Under the pieces are notes generated by a model. That model did no database searches, was not told where the DNA came from, and saw only the letters and a list, made by a program, of their open reading frames with translations. The position numbers and the translations under genes were made by a program. This document shows, one piece after another, positions 42,245-53,480 of a stretch of 64,000 nt of DNA (position 1 is its first letter; each line of letters opens with the position of its first letter). The stretch comes from Heloderma charlesbogerti (lineage: Eukaryota > Chordata > Lepidosauria > Squamata > Helodermatidae): positions 181,501-245,500 of the forward strand of contig JANEZZ010000982.1 of the NCBI GenBank assembly GCA_026122225.1. The letters are read 5' to 3'.

Positions 42245-43125
42245 TAGGGGGTGAGGGGTTTACAAGTAAAAATGGCAATTCAAAGTGATCTTGATAGGCT
42301 GGAGTGCTGGGCTGAAAACAGCAGAATGAAATTTAATAGGGATAAATGCCAAGTTCTGCACCTAGGAAAAAGAAACCAAATACACCGTTGCCCAATGGGG
42401 GATACTTGGCTCAACAATATTACAAGTGAGAAGGATCTTGGAATTGTGGTAGATCACAAGCTGAATATGAGCCAACAATGTGATGTGGCTGCAAAAAAGG
42501 CAAATGCTATTTTGGGCTGCATTCATAGAAGTATAGCTTCCAGATCCTGGGAAGTACTAGTTTCCCTCTACTCAGCACTGGTTAGGCCTCATCTGGAGTA
42601 CTGTGTCCAGTTCTGGGCACCACACTTTAAGAAGGATGCAGACAAGCTGGAGAGGGTTCAGAGAAGGGCAACAAAGATGAACAGGGGACTGGAAACAAAG
42701 CCCTATGGAGAGAGACTGAAAGAACTGGGCATGTTTAGCCTTCAGAAGAGAAGACTGAGGGGAGATAGGATAACGCTCCTCAAATACTTGAAAGGTTGTC
42801 ACAGAGAGGAAGGCCAGGATCTCTTCTTAATCATCCCAGAGTGCAGGACATGGAAGAATGGGCTCAAGTTACAGGAAGCCAGATTCCAGCTGAACATCAG
42901 GAAAAACATCCTGACTGCTAGAACAATATGACAATGGAACCAATTACCTAGGGAGGTGGTGGGCTCCCCCACACTGGAGGCATTCAAGATGAAGCTGGAC
43001 AGCCATCTGTCAGGGATGCTTTTACTTAGACTCCTGCATTGATCAGGGGGTTGGACTCGATGGTCTTGTAGGCCCCTTCCAACCCTACGATTCTATGATT
43101 CTACTATTCTATGATTCGTCCTGTG
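42245..43125 (+). mobile_element. CR1 LINE 3' portion with open RT C-terminal frame
   Basis: The frame 42251-42931 (226 codons, no stop) encodes the thumb and C-terminal part of the CR1 reverse transcriptase. It shows LDRLECWAENSRMKFNRDKC, LGIVVDHKLNMSQQCDVAAK, ANAILGCIHRSIASRSWEV and [19 protein letters not shown]. It is followed by the CR1 3' UTR and the TTCTATGATTCTACTATTC-type terminus near 43120. The catalytic YADD block lies upstream and is missing. One of the younger CR1 pieces here, but a truncated dead copy. Confidence 0.9.
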
Positions 43126-44066
43126 CTTAAACAACATTTTCTCAGGCCTTCAAATGGTGAGGAATTGCTGCAATCCACAGTCAGGTGGTCCGCCATGTTT
43201 CCCCACAATGCCTTGGTTGGAATGGCGATAGCTGAGACATTTTGAAGGAATATGGCAGCCTCCTTAGCTGCTGATTGCAGCAGCTCCAGCACTGGAAAAT
43301 GACTTCTTAATGTTCAAAAGAGGGCTGGTTCACTGTTGGAAAATTGATAGTGCAATTTTCCATTGTACTATCACTATCAGAAAAACTAACTCATCACAGC
43401 AGAGTAGTAGGAAGGACTGCAAAATATGACTGTTTCATGGAAATCTGGTTTCCCATTATCACTTTCATAAATAAAGGAACAGTGGACTGTAAACTTCCAG
43501 GAGTCCCAAGATTTAGTAAAATAGCGGAAGACAGAGGCTAATAAGGACTAAGATGGACACACCATCTTAACAAACATGAAATGCAGACCAAGATGGGAAC
43601 ATGTTTGTTTGTTTGTTTGTTAAATGTTTGTATTGTTGATCTTTTTATGTTTGATGTTCTTAATGATATTGTATTATTCATGAGTCCATAAATGTATAAA
43701 AAAGGGGGAAAAAGAAAGAGAAGAAGAAAGGGAGAAAAAACTGCTGCCGCCGCCACCACTGTTAACAATGAAGGCCCCACTCCCCACCCCCATGTCTTAC
43801 TTTCTCATGCTCCCCGCTGATAAAGTCACAAAAAATGTCCTCACACTTTTGCAGCCTGCAGATCGGGCTATGAAAGAGGGAGACACTGTTTGTTTGATTC
43901 CAGTACTCTTCATTAGCAGCATCGGCATCAGCATGTAGCACCATCATTGTACATGTTGCTTTGCAGAGTAACATAAAGGGTTGGAGGAAGACCCTACCTG
44001 GAATAACCCACAATCTAAATTTCAAGAACTTGTGAGACTACAGAGGGTGAGAAAGTTCGGGCCTCT
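43126..44066. other. Single-copy stretch, no gene seen
   Basis: A (TTTG)n run lies at about 43603-43621. Nothing else is recognised. Confidence 0.4.
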
Positions 44067-44095
44067 TGGATGGATGGATGGATGGATGGATGGAT
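44067..44095. repeat. (TGGA)n microsatellite
   Basis: Seven uninterrupted TGGA units. Confidence 0.9.
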
Positions 44096-44532
44096 GAATA
44101 AATGGCACCATGATAATAACTGAGAAAAGTATTTTACTGGCTGGGAAGGATCAGGGGTCTTTCATACTGCAGCTGCGTGTGAGGCAGGGTCTCCAATCCA
44201 GGCTGCTGCTTCTCCACTTCAAGATGCCATTGGGAGGAGGCAGTTTTGCAGAAGAGATGAGGCAGGTGGAAGGAGGGATGTTTTGCCCCTCCTTACCTAC
44301 TACTTTACCCCGGCAGTTCCCTCTGTCCCACATTTCCAGAGCTGCTTTTCCCACAGCTGCAGTTCTAAGGTTTATCAGGGGGAAATAAGTGGATGTCAGA
44401 ATGGTTAAGAACCCATCCTGCCACTTCTCCCCTGAAAATAGCCATCCCTCATCCTCAGTTTGGACACATAATGACTTGTACTGGCTCATTTCCTGGGTGG
44501 CATGGGGTGTGTGGATTATCCAACCAGAGTTT

Positions 44533-44661
44533 GAGCACAATCCTATGCATGTTTAGACAGAAAAAAAGGCCTACAACTCCCAGCATATCCTGGCTGGCTG
44601 GCTGGGGCAGGCTTGGAGTTGTAGGCCTTTTTTCTGTCTAAACATGCATAGAATTGTGCCC
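44533..44661. mobile_element. Near-perfect palindromic MITE with TTAA-like borders
   Basis: The left arm GCACAATCCTATGCATG, TTTAGACAGAAAAAAAGG and CCTACAACTCCCAGC pairs with the right arm GAGTTGTAGGCC, TTTTTTCTGTCTAAAC and ATGCATAGAATTGTGC, leaving a short loop near 44590. The borders are TTGA at left and TTAA at right, suggesting a piggyBac-like TTAA target. Diverged relatives lie at 20055, 24790 and 39890. A transcript would make a hairpin with a stem of about 50 bp. Confidence 0.75.
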
Positions 44662-44761
44662 TTAAACACTTTTTAAATCTAATTGGTTTAAATATGAGAA
44701 TTTTAAGAACATGGCCAGGTCTCCCATTGCAATAAATGAGACTAAAAATAATAATAAATGA

Positions 44762-45020
44762 GAGCCAGTGTGGTGTAGTGGCAAGAGTGTTGGACTGGGA
44801 GCTGGAAGATCCAGGTTCTAGTCCCCACTCGGCCATGGAAGCTCACTGGGTGACTTTGGGCCAGTCACAGACTCTCAGCCCAACCTACCTCACAGGGTTG
44901 TTGTTGTGATGATAAAATGGAGAGGAGGAGGATAATGTAAGGCGCCTTGGGTTCCTTGCAAGAGGAAAAAAAGGCAGGGTATAAATGCAATAATAAATAA
45001 ATAAATAAATAAATAAATAA
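44762..45020 (+). mobile_element. Full-length Sauria-type SINE
   Basis: Head AGAGCCAGTGTGGTGTAGTGG (tRNA A box region), GGTTCTAGTCCCCACTCGG (B box), CTCACTGGGTGACTTTGGG, GGGTTGTTGTTGTGATG, GCGCCTTGGGTTCCTTGC, tail GGGTATAAATGCAATAATAAATAAA with (AAAT)n. It is the best-preserved copy here. It depends on a LINE for mobility; the Sauria SINE tail has been related to BovB. Confidence 0.88.
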
Positions 45021-46255
45021 AAACTTTTTATTTGGCTGGGTTGCGCCGTAAATGGTTTGGCTGGGGTTTTTTGGTCATGTGGTTTGCCCCCACTCTGAGC
45101 TTTTAGGGACTGAGCAGGTTGAAAGTTCAGATAAGTAGTAAAAGAAATGGTGTTTGTTGTCGACATTTCAAACAGCTCTAGAAGGAGCTTGATCTGATGA
45201 GCGGAGAAATGGCCAAAGATAAATAAAAATGTGTGGTCCTTCAAGGGAGTCATAATTGTGTACAGTCTGCATCCTTTCTCTGTACAGTTTATTCTGATAA
45301 TTTTGATGGCTCCCTTCCCCATGTTACAGAGAGGGAGGGAGGGAGGGAGAGAGAGAGAGATTCGCTCACTTGATCTGCTGGAGTAGATAAAACGACTATG
45401 TGTCTAATATTATCAGGCAAAGGGCAGGGTGGTGGTGGTGGGGATATGGACATCTGTTTAACAATTCCCTTTTGTTGGGAGGATCATAGAGAAACTGTTG
45501 CCTGCCTGTTGCACTCAATCAAAATGAATAAAATGCTGATTTATTTTTTTTAATCGGGGGGAGGGGAGAAAACCAGGCGGAAGAGAGCCTCAAAGTATTT
45601 ACTTGCACTTTTCTGTTTTAATTTCAGCAGCGTGATGATGAGGGAGAATCCCAAGGGCTTCCCGGGGTGCAGCGGGGGGGAGAGATTTCAGTAACGGTAA
45701 AGGAAAGGTTTTGTTTTATTTCCTCGCTACGGCCCGGGAGAGCTAAACAGCAGTCGGAACTAATTGTAGCTCACTTAGGAAAGTCTTCATTAGCGCTTGC
45801 CACACATGGTCACCAGATGTGTTGGACAGGAGGGAGGGAGAAAGGGGGGGCATGTGTAGAACAGGCTAACATACTTAAACCTAATAATCTGCCTTTTGTT
45901 TCCTGAGCTATTGTGTTGGGGAGGGCAGGAATGGAGGGGGAAACCCTGGCTGCTTTTTTGATGCACTCAGTCCCCTGTTGGCTGAATGGAATGCCTTGTT
46001 TTCTGTTCCTTCCTAGGGAAAAGCACAAAAAACCCAGTCCCAGTGAAAGGATATTTTTATAGCTATCAGTGACCTATTCTTCTGCCGAACAAGGGCAAAA
46101 TTATCTGGGGCTTGGAAACTAGCAAAGTGCTGCCCCTGCCGGTTGCTTCAAGGTGACGATCCTGCTTTCAGCAAACATGTCGACTCGCAAATCGACATGG
46201 CTTGGGTGCTGGAGCCAGGAAAACCTTTCCACTGTCTTGACCAAATGAGGGCTGG
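45021..46255. other. Single-copy stretch, purine run, candidate conserved island
   Basis: A (GGGA)/(GA) run lies at 45329-45360. The part 45590-45910 has a pyrimidine tract and AG (TTTTCTGTTTTAATTTCAG, ending 45628) followed by an open frame to 45906. It has no family resemblance and I do not call it an exon. Confidence 0.35.
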
Positions 46256-46257
46256 AG

Positions 46258-46745
46258 GATGACAGCCAGTGTGGTGTGGTGGTTAGAGTGGTAGGCGGCA
46301 GTATTGCAACCGAAACTCTCCCCACGACCTGAGTTCGATCCCAGCGGAAGCCGGGTCTCGGGCAGCCGGCTCAGGTCAACTCAGCCTTCCATCCTTCCGA
46401 GGTCAGTAAAATGAGGACCCAGCTTGCTGGGGGGAAAGGTAGTCACGACTGGGGAAGGCAATGGCAAACCACCCTGCTATACTCTGCCATGAAAACGCCA
46501 GCATAAGCGGCATCCCTCTGGGGGTCAGCAATGACCCGGTGCTTGCACAGGAGTAACCTTTCCTTTCCTGGGACTCGGGAGACCTGGGTTCTAGTCCCCA
46601 CTCACCCATGCAGTTCACTGGGTGACTTTGGGCCAGTCACTGACTCTCAACCCAACCCACGTCACAGGGTAGTTGTGAGGATAAAATGAAGAGCAGGAGG
46701 TTCATGCATGCCACCTTGTGTTCTTTGTAGGAAAGATGGCATATA
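46258..46745 (+). mobile_element. SINE within SINE: Sauria-type copy interrupted by a second tRNA SINE
   Basis: Sauria head at 46258-46290 (GCCAGTGTGGTGTGGTGG) and Sauria remainder at 46568-46745 (GGGACTCGGGAGACCTGGG, CAGTTCACTGGGTGAC, GGAAAGATGGCATATAAAT). Between them, 46291-46567 is a different SINE with GAGTTCGATCCCAGCGG (B box), CTTCCATCCTTCCGAGGTC, GGGGAAGGCAATGGCAAACC and tail CCTTTCCTTTCCT. The junction falls in sequence common to both heads (GTGGTTAGAGTG). Confidence 0.7.
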
Positions 46746-46763
46746 AATAGATTAACCACCACT

Positions 46764-47268
46764 GTGACCATTTTCAAACATAAGTTAAATACCCTGTTTA
46801 CACATACATCCTGATTTGCTGGTGTTGGTGTTTCTAGGTCAGATCACTGTTGTGGTATTTTCTTTGTTTTGGGGCGCACTCCTATTCGGAGGCTGACAGG
46901 CATCCTATGTAAAGTGGGTGGAGCACAGAGGCAATAGTTGCATCTGCTCTTCTCCAACCCTGCATTTTTGCTAGGTGGGCATCTTGGCCTTTCTAGTTAG
47001 GGCTCTGCGGAGCTGGGGGCAAGGAGGCTGGGGGGGGCGGCTGGGATAGCTCATATCATTGCTTCCCCAGTCCCCTCCCCTCCCTGCCCACAGAACCACC
47101 CCCTTTCCCTCCTCTCCAAGATCGCTTTTGGGAGCTCAGAGAGGTGATTTGCATGGTTCTCTCCACACTGGCTGTGAGGGGAAGCGGTGTGGGGAGCGCA
47201 TAGTTCTGGGTCTGAGGTCAGAGCACTGTCTCTGACCTCAGATCCAGGAATCCGAACTATCCTAGAAT
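46764..47268. repeat. Dispersed repeat, copy 1 (other copy 61283-61830)
   Basis: TTTTCAAACATAAGTTAAATACC, GTCAGATCACTGTTGTGG, GAGCACAGAGGCAATAG and CTCCAAGATCGCTTTTGG parallel the same order at 61283-61830. It includes a TTAA-type MITE end (GGGGCGCACTCCTATTC) but the similarity extends beyond it. Confidence 0.55.
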
Positions 47269-48124
47269 CATCAGCATCATCATCTTTGCCATCTTTTTTT
47301 TTTTTTTTTTGGTAAACAAATGTTTTATTTTTGAAATACAAGATAACAATGATATAAAAACCCAAACATCAACCATGCACAACACGTTCAGCCTGTTTTT
47401 CATCATTCATCATAGGTTCTGAACACATTTTTGAATGGTTGTCCCTGAACATACACTTGTTGCATAATCTCTCTGTTACAGCCACAAAATGATAAGTTTT
47501 CAACTGTTAGCCTTGCTAGTTTTTATTCCTCAGATCCAGGTATCCGAACTAACCTGGAATTATTATTATTAGTAGCATTGTTATTGGTATTATTATTATT
47601 ATTAAGACAACTTTGCCATCTTAAACCTTTTTTGAATTTTGTTTTTAAAGCAAAATCCCACCTTTCTTTAATTGAATGAAGATGGGCTTAAAGCAGTCGT
47701 AAAATACATAGACACACAACATCACCTCTACAGACACGAGTGAGAAATTTTTGGTAGTCGTACTGTAACTCAGTTAGCTACCTCAACATACCTTGGAAGT
47801 GTTCTCCAAAGCAGGACTCTCCCAATTTGTTTTGATATTTGTTTCAGGGAAAATTCAGTGATGACTTATAGATTTGTGGATCTTCCCACCACCCCAAGGC
47901 TCCTGCCCCCACCCCCCACCCCACTATTTCTGGTGTTCAATTGGCTTCATTCAAAATTCCTCAGATGTTTTGCTTTGAATTCCCTTTGAATTCTGGCTCA
48001 GATGAAATGTGATGGCTACTCTACTATTAATAATAGAAAAGCCTTGAGCTATATAAGAATAGAACAGGTGCAGAACCACCCACAGCATCATCATCATGTA
48101 AAGTCATAGAAATAAAACTGACAT
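47269..48124. other. Stretch with poly(T)-headed segment and (TTA)n
   Basis: A T-run starts at about 47294. The phrase CTCAGATCCAGG plus ATCCGAACTA occurs at 47238 and again at 47529, about 290 bp apart in direct orientation. (ATT)n lies at 47561-47602. This may be a retro-insertion or tandem duplication; no gene is seen. Confidence 0.4.
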
Positions 48125-48925
48125 TGCGAGTGGACAGGGGAGAAATGACGAGACGACACCAATCAATCTGGGATAAACAGGGCCACATTTATTGATAGAT
48201 TACAATCTGCGAAGAAAGCACCGGCGGGCACACCACAACAAGACCAACATGACAGGTGTGGAGTGAGGCATTCGTTGTCTGTGGCGAGGCGTCTGCCCTT
48301 GCCCACCAATCGGACATACCCAGTTCTGGGCTGGGAGACCTTCCCCTGTCACCCCCCCTCGAGCCACAGAACCCGAGTGGGTGAGGAGGGTTGGCCTCAA
48401 AGGTAAGCCGTATCTCCCAACTGGGGCCACAAAACCCTGAGCCGGAAGCCTCGGGCCTTACCAGTCACCTGAAACGGTGCCTACGAATGCTTACCTGGCC
48501 ACTCCCCCAGTGGAGAGCCCGCCCGTAGCCGCCGGTGCAGCTATGTGACCGGAAGTTCATACTGTTGAGTGCTAGCTTAACGTATGCAGCTCAATGTCAG
48601 AACTGCAGTGTGAAGTAGGCAAAAAAAACCCCAAAGCCTGACCAATGCGGCTAGGAGCCAAAATTCCTACTCGGCCCCCAAAATAGGACGACCAGTAAAC
48701 AACCCACACTGCAGAAAGGGCGGGAGGGAGGGAGCTGGAATAGTCGGAATGAGGAGGCTGCGGGGCAGCGCGGCCTAAATAGTGGCTGGCTAGACCCGCC
48801 CCTTGGAGACCCCAGGGGCGAAGGCCAATGGCCTTCGCCCTTGTCCCGTCCTCCCCCCGCCACCCGCAACAGCCCCCCCGCGGCCAGGCAAGCCAGGCGG
48901 GGGGTGAGGGCACATCTCATAAATG
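48125..48925 (-). mobile_element. Candidate LTR or promoter-like GC-rich block
   Basis: Read on the minus strand: a GC-rich part with CCATTGGCC (CCAAT-like) and ACTATTTAGG (TATA-like) near 48770-48835, then about 600 bp downstream CAATAAATGTGG (poly(A) signal near 48185) followed by TTGGTGTCGTCTCGTC, the order U3-R-U5 of an LTR. I could not find TG/CA ends with a matching target duplication. It could instead be a CpG-rich promoter of an unannotated transcript. Confidence 0.4.
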
Positions 48926-49019
48926 CCAGTTGGATTCATATTCTCACATTTTGCTGCCTACATGGAAGGGGAGGGATTTGGTCACCTTAGAAGAAGCCCA
49001 TACATGTTGCAGGTGGAGC

Positions 49020-49370
49020 ATAGGGCAACCAGGCATCCTGATTTACAGAGGACAGCTGTCTATCTGGAGGTGTCCTCTATTTGAAGAGGTCTGCAGTTCA
49101 AGCCCAATTTAAAGTCAATGGCTAAGAAGGGAGAGGAGACACGGGCCTTGAAGTAGCCCATCAACAGTGAGCACCTGGGCTGCAGACAGAACAGGCACAC
49201 AGGCCACCTGGTCACAGTCTTCCCCACTATGGTGAGGGGGTTAAATTATAGCTATTCTTTTTAAATTTGCACCTACACATATATATTTGCAATATGCAAA
49301 TATTATGCAAGTTGGCACCCTCTTTTGGCCTCTTTTTTGGCAGTCCTTTAGTGGCCACTGTAGTGGAGAA
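49020..49370. mobile_element. hAT-like element of the GTCCTCT family
   Basis: ATAGGGCAACCAGGCATCC, GGTGTCCTCTATTTGAAG, CACACAGGCCACCTGG and TATGCAAATATTATGCAAG follow the order seen at 8464-8806 and 20652-21843. The right end is not clean. Confidence 0.5.
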
Positions 49371-51481
49371 GGAGGTCAAAGTGCAGCTGAGAAGGGTCAG
49401 AAGCTGCTTGCTGACTTGGAGCAATGGAGGCCTCTGAGCGTGCTCAAAAACACCATTGTCCATTGGACAATTCCTCCTGGTAAATGAATCAGAAGAAATA
49501 AAAAAACTATACAGGGTCAGCGATACAGACTCCAAACATTGTCAGATGTCTTCGGTGCACAGTGAGCGATTGCTTGGAAGAAACAGCTCTCGGCTTTACT
49601 TTAGTAACTGTGCAGTAAAGTAATAGTTACTTTAGTAACTGAAGTTCACCCAGTCAATGGATGAAGAGGAATAAAACACTACACTTTCCAGAGTTCCTGA
49701 CCATGCTTAATAGAAATCTTTGGCTTTAGCATTTGCTGATATTTTCTCTTCTATTACCACCACCACCACTCCCGCACCAATGCATACGTTTGTGAAAGTT
49801 GGGAATAGGGAGGGGAAAGCTGGGAACTGAAGATAGGATCTATGAGGATTTTGTTTTTGCTCACAAAACATACAAGCATGCCCCGTTTGAAGCTCCGCCA
49901 TGAGCACGAGTGCATGTCCGCTAAAAATATTTGCAAGTTGTTGCACACGTGCTCATGTTCATCTCGGTCCCAATTCCCAGTGTGTTTTGCTCAAATTTCC
50001 TAATTTGCACAAATTTCCTCAGTGAACTGAATCATCCCTGCTTTAGCCTATGGAGGCATTTTGCTCAGATTCCTAAAGTTGCACAAATTGGGGGAATTTT
50101 GTCCAAATTTGGGAAAACGTGCACACATCTTCTGTTCAATCGCTGCTTGCTTTGTGCAAGTTCCCCATTTGCACAAAGCAAGCAGCAAACACGAATGGGA
50201 ATCAGGCATGAGATGAGTGGCAAGACGAAGTTAGGAGAAGCCTGGTGATTTTGAACATTGCTCCTTGGCCCGTCCCTACTGGCAGATGAGTCGACACATC
50301 GGTGATGGGTATTATGAGCTGAGGCAAAATCCAAAGGGGAGTTGGGTTCATCTAATAATGTCTTGGTGATTTTTAAGCTGGGGGAGCTTGTTTCCAGCCT
50401 TCCGCATTATAAAACCCTGTCCCTTCCCTACTCTAGAATGACTGTGAGAATTGGTTTTCTGTCAAAGAAGAGTAAGTAGGAGGAAAATCTTCTTCTCTCA
50501 AGCTAGCATATACTTTCCAATGGTTTGAAAGTTCCTTAACTCCTGAACTGGGAGCATCCTTCTGTGGAATTGACCTTGAGGCTTCAGATGAAGCAGATAT
50601 TAACGTAAAGGAAATTTGTCAGTCTAATGAAGTCAATTTAATCCTTGTGATTTCAAATATCAGGCTTATTTCCTTTTTAGCAAGGAAGGAACATACGCTC
50701 ACCAGACAATGAAAGCCGTTTTAAACTTGCTAAACTCTATGAAATAGATGTGTACTGCTAATTAATGTATGTGTTGAATTGTAATTATGTCATCCTGAGG
50801 GATTTACAAAATAGAATCTAGTTAAAATTTGATTCGATCTTCAATCATTCACAGGAGGTGCACAAATTATCATTTGTTTAGTGCTCTCTGATTTCAGTTC
50901 TAAAGGTAATCCGGAAAAAGGGAAAAGGGTAGGTAGGGGGGTTGTACTCTTCAGCATTGTTTAAACACTAATATCCCCTAATTATTGTTTTGTACCACTA
51001 AAGTAGCTTCAATCAGGGCAGCGTTAAACATTCAGCATTGAACAAGGGATTCCTGATCCTATGGTTGCCTCTGTGGTGTGTAAAGCAGAAGAGGGAGGGG
51101 GCATTTGAAGGGCAAGGGGGGTTGTGGGGGGCAGTGGGTGTCCTTTTCCTCCACAACTGCTCCCCAGTTGTTTTGCTAGTTAAGCAGCCCTTGTCTGCTA
51201 CTTCTCCCCAGATCTTCCCTTCCTCCATGCTTTCCACATAGGAGGCAAACACAGATTTGGGAATTTTGTGTTTGCTGTCAAATTCTAGAACTGCCCTTTG
51301 AGCTTAAATGCATAGGTTCCCCCTCCCCACGGTTGAATGCACAGCATGTACCCCAAGCTGTGTCCACATTCGTCCCTTGCCCAGCTGCACAGTAAACAGT
51401 GATAAAAGCCAAGTCGGTGGAGACCATCCTGATCACCTGATTCAAGACACAATATCAGCACAGGAGAGAGCAAAAATGGGT
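49371..51481. other. Single-copy stretch with a possible foldback and candidate conserved island
   Basis: 49940-50280 contains short inverted TTTGCACAAAT/TTGTGCAAG motifs and may be a diverged MITE. 50560-50900 (GATGAAGCAGATATTAACG, CTAATTAATGTATG, TGTAATTATGTCATCC) has the look of conserved non-coding DNA. No exon is seen. Confidence 0.35.
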
Positions 51482-51600
51482 CAGTGGATAGGGTACTAGA
51501 TTTGGACCAAGGAAACCTGGGTTCAAGTTCTGGTGAGCCATGAAAGTCACTGGATGACCTTGTGCCAGTACCTCTCTCCCACTCTCTCTGCATAATGCTT
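51482..51600 (+). mobile_element. Sauria-type SINE, partial
   Basis: GGATAGGGTACTAGATTTGG, GGGTTCAAGTTCTGG, GTCACTGGATGACC; the 3' tail is missing. Confidence 0.65.
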
Positions 51601-51672
51601 CTCAGAATTTTACCTTAGAAGGGCCTTTCACATGGGAAGAACTCAACCCATGTCAAACTGACATGGATGGAT

Positions 51673-52061
51673 TAGGGATGTTAGAGGAATCCATCCGGGG
51701 GTCACGTTTGCCAAGCTTTCTGCAGCTTGGCCCCCGGGACTCCGGTTCGCTTGCCTGTGAGCTGACCTGACTCGATCTGTGTTGAGTTGGGCCAGCTCAC
51801 AGATTTCTGTGTGTGTGTGTGTGCGCGCGCACGCGCGCGCAGGGGGGGTTACATAAAAATCATCATTTATGCAGCAAGTTGCATAAGTTACACAAATTGC
51901 AACTGTCATTTGTGTACTCTGAACAAATTGTGGTTGTAAATATGCCTATCTTGCACAACTTGCCAGGCATATTTATGGCCACAATTTGCACAAATTACAG
52001 CCAAAATTTGTGTACATAAATTGTGACCACAATTTGTGTAAATGACATTTTTATGAGAGAC

Positions 52062-52098
<37 letters not shown>

Positions 52099-52222
52099 AG
52101 ACATGAAAGTCCCCCTATTTGGGGAACAGGCCCCTGGCTCGCAAGCATGAGCTGAGCCAGAGGGCTCGTAGAAATCCAGCAAGGCAAAAAAGGGTCAAAT
52201 TTCCCCATGACAGCTATCTCTA
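51673..52222. mobile_element. hAT-like MITE
   Basis: Starts TAGGGATG and ends GCTATCTCTA, with flanks ggatggat and gtatggat (7 of 8). The middle is an imperfect inverted array of CACAAATTGCAACT/CACAATTTGCACAAATTAC motifs, flanked by a (GT)n(GC)n tract at 51809-51840 and a (GA)n tract at 52057-52096. Confidence 0.7.
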
Positions 52223-52230
52223 GTATGGAT

Positions 52231-52468
52231 CCTGAGCTGCTAAATCCCATAAAGTCCTCCCACTTAATTATATTTCAGTGAGGTGTTGGTCCGAGTGTAC
52301 CATGCACATCAAAGGTTTCCTTCCATGTTTTCCTTCCTTTATTATCAAGCATAGTTGACACACAATGCAGAGCATATGTCCTCTCCATTGTAATGAATAC
52401 TCAATGAAGTCCATAAACCCATAAAGCTGATTACACTGATTGCACCCAAAGTTAGAATCCATGCTCTG
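52231..52468. other. Short unannotated stretch
   Basis: Nothing recognised. Confidence 0.3.
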
Positions 52469-52476
52469 GATACTGC

Positions 52477-52769
52477 TAGGGATGTTGGAGAAATCTGAAT
52501 ACCTTCAAATGAGTTCAGATTTCTATGACTGGCTTTTTCCAAGTTGTGCCGTTTGTGGGCCATTTAAAAAAAACAAAACACTTGGGGTGGGGATTTGTGC
52601 AAATGCACACTTGTGCATGTGTGCATTGACACTAATGTGCATTTGCAAGCAAACCAAATTCTCATACAAAAAATCCAGTTCCATCAATGAGCAGATGATG
52701 GAATGAAAGATGTCTGACAATCTGCAAAACACAGATGGAACAGATTTAACAAAAACCTGTACATCCCTA
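52477..52769. mobile_element. hAT-like MITE
   Basis: Starts TAGGGATGTTGGAG and ends GTACATCCCTA, with flanks gatactgc and gataccac (6 of 8). TGTGCAAATGCACAC and TGTGCATTTGC motifs lie in the core. Confidence 0.7.
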
Positions 52770-52777
52770 GATACCAC

Positions 52778-53432
52778 AAATGCATCTTTTGCACTCATAT
52801 CCTTCATCACCTCCATGATGCCCACCTCTATACTAGCATCTCATAGCAGTGTAATCCTAGGAATTCTTAAAGAATTCATTCTTTGTGAATTCTGACCTGG
52901 ATCCACACCTTACACACTGGTGTGCAGATTGAGGCTCAGTTATCCTTTTGTACTTCTCTGAATGTTGCAATGCAGTTCCTGGTTCAAGAAATATATACCA
53001 AAATGTGTATAAAAATGCATATTTAGAATAAACTACATCTAGAAATATGTACTTCGAGATAAAATAAATGTTTATGTAGTATTTAAATATGAATTTTCAT
53101 ACAGATTCATATAGAAGTGGGATGGAACACACTTGTGAATGAACACATGCAAAAGTCTCATGGGTTGGAAATAGACTGATTAGTCCCTCCCAATGTACCC
53201 CATTATAATCCTTCACCACTCATCTGGCAAACACCCGCCTCAAATATGGTGATTGTGTTTATATTCTCAGGGAATAAGCCAAGCTTCTGTATAGTTTCCG
53301 CTACAAAATGTCCCTATATTATATTTTCATGGCGACAAACACACCAGAATACATTTCCAGACTGGAACGTTTAACTTCTGAATTGGCCCTATGAGTGCAT
53401 TGTTTAAAGACTTATCTAAAATAACATATTTC
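52778..53432. other. Stretch with degenerate AT-rich repeat
   Basis: 52980-53200 (ATGTGTATAAAAATGCATATTT, ATGTTTATGTAG) resembles the AT-rich MITE families. No gene is seen. Confidence 0.35.
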
Positions 53433-53437
53433 AAGAG

Positions 53438-53439
53438 AC

Positions 53440-53477
<38 letters not shown>
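53438..53477. repeat. (GA)n microsatellite
   Basis: About 20 GA units, slightly interrupted at the left by GACAGAGACA. Confidence 0.9.

Positions 53478-53480
<3 letters not shown>

Noticed and set aside
42251..42931. 226-codon frame as a host gene
   Set aside because: It matches the CR1 reverse transcriptase C-terminus and leads straight into a CR1 3' UTR.
48572..48913. 113-codon minus-strand frame as a gene
   Set aside because: GC-rich sequence without family resemblance; overlapping frames are equally long, as expected by composition.
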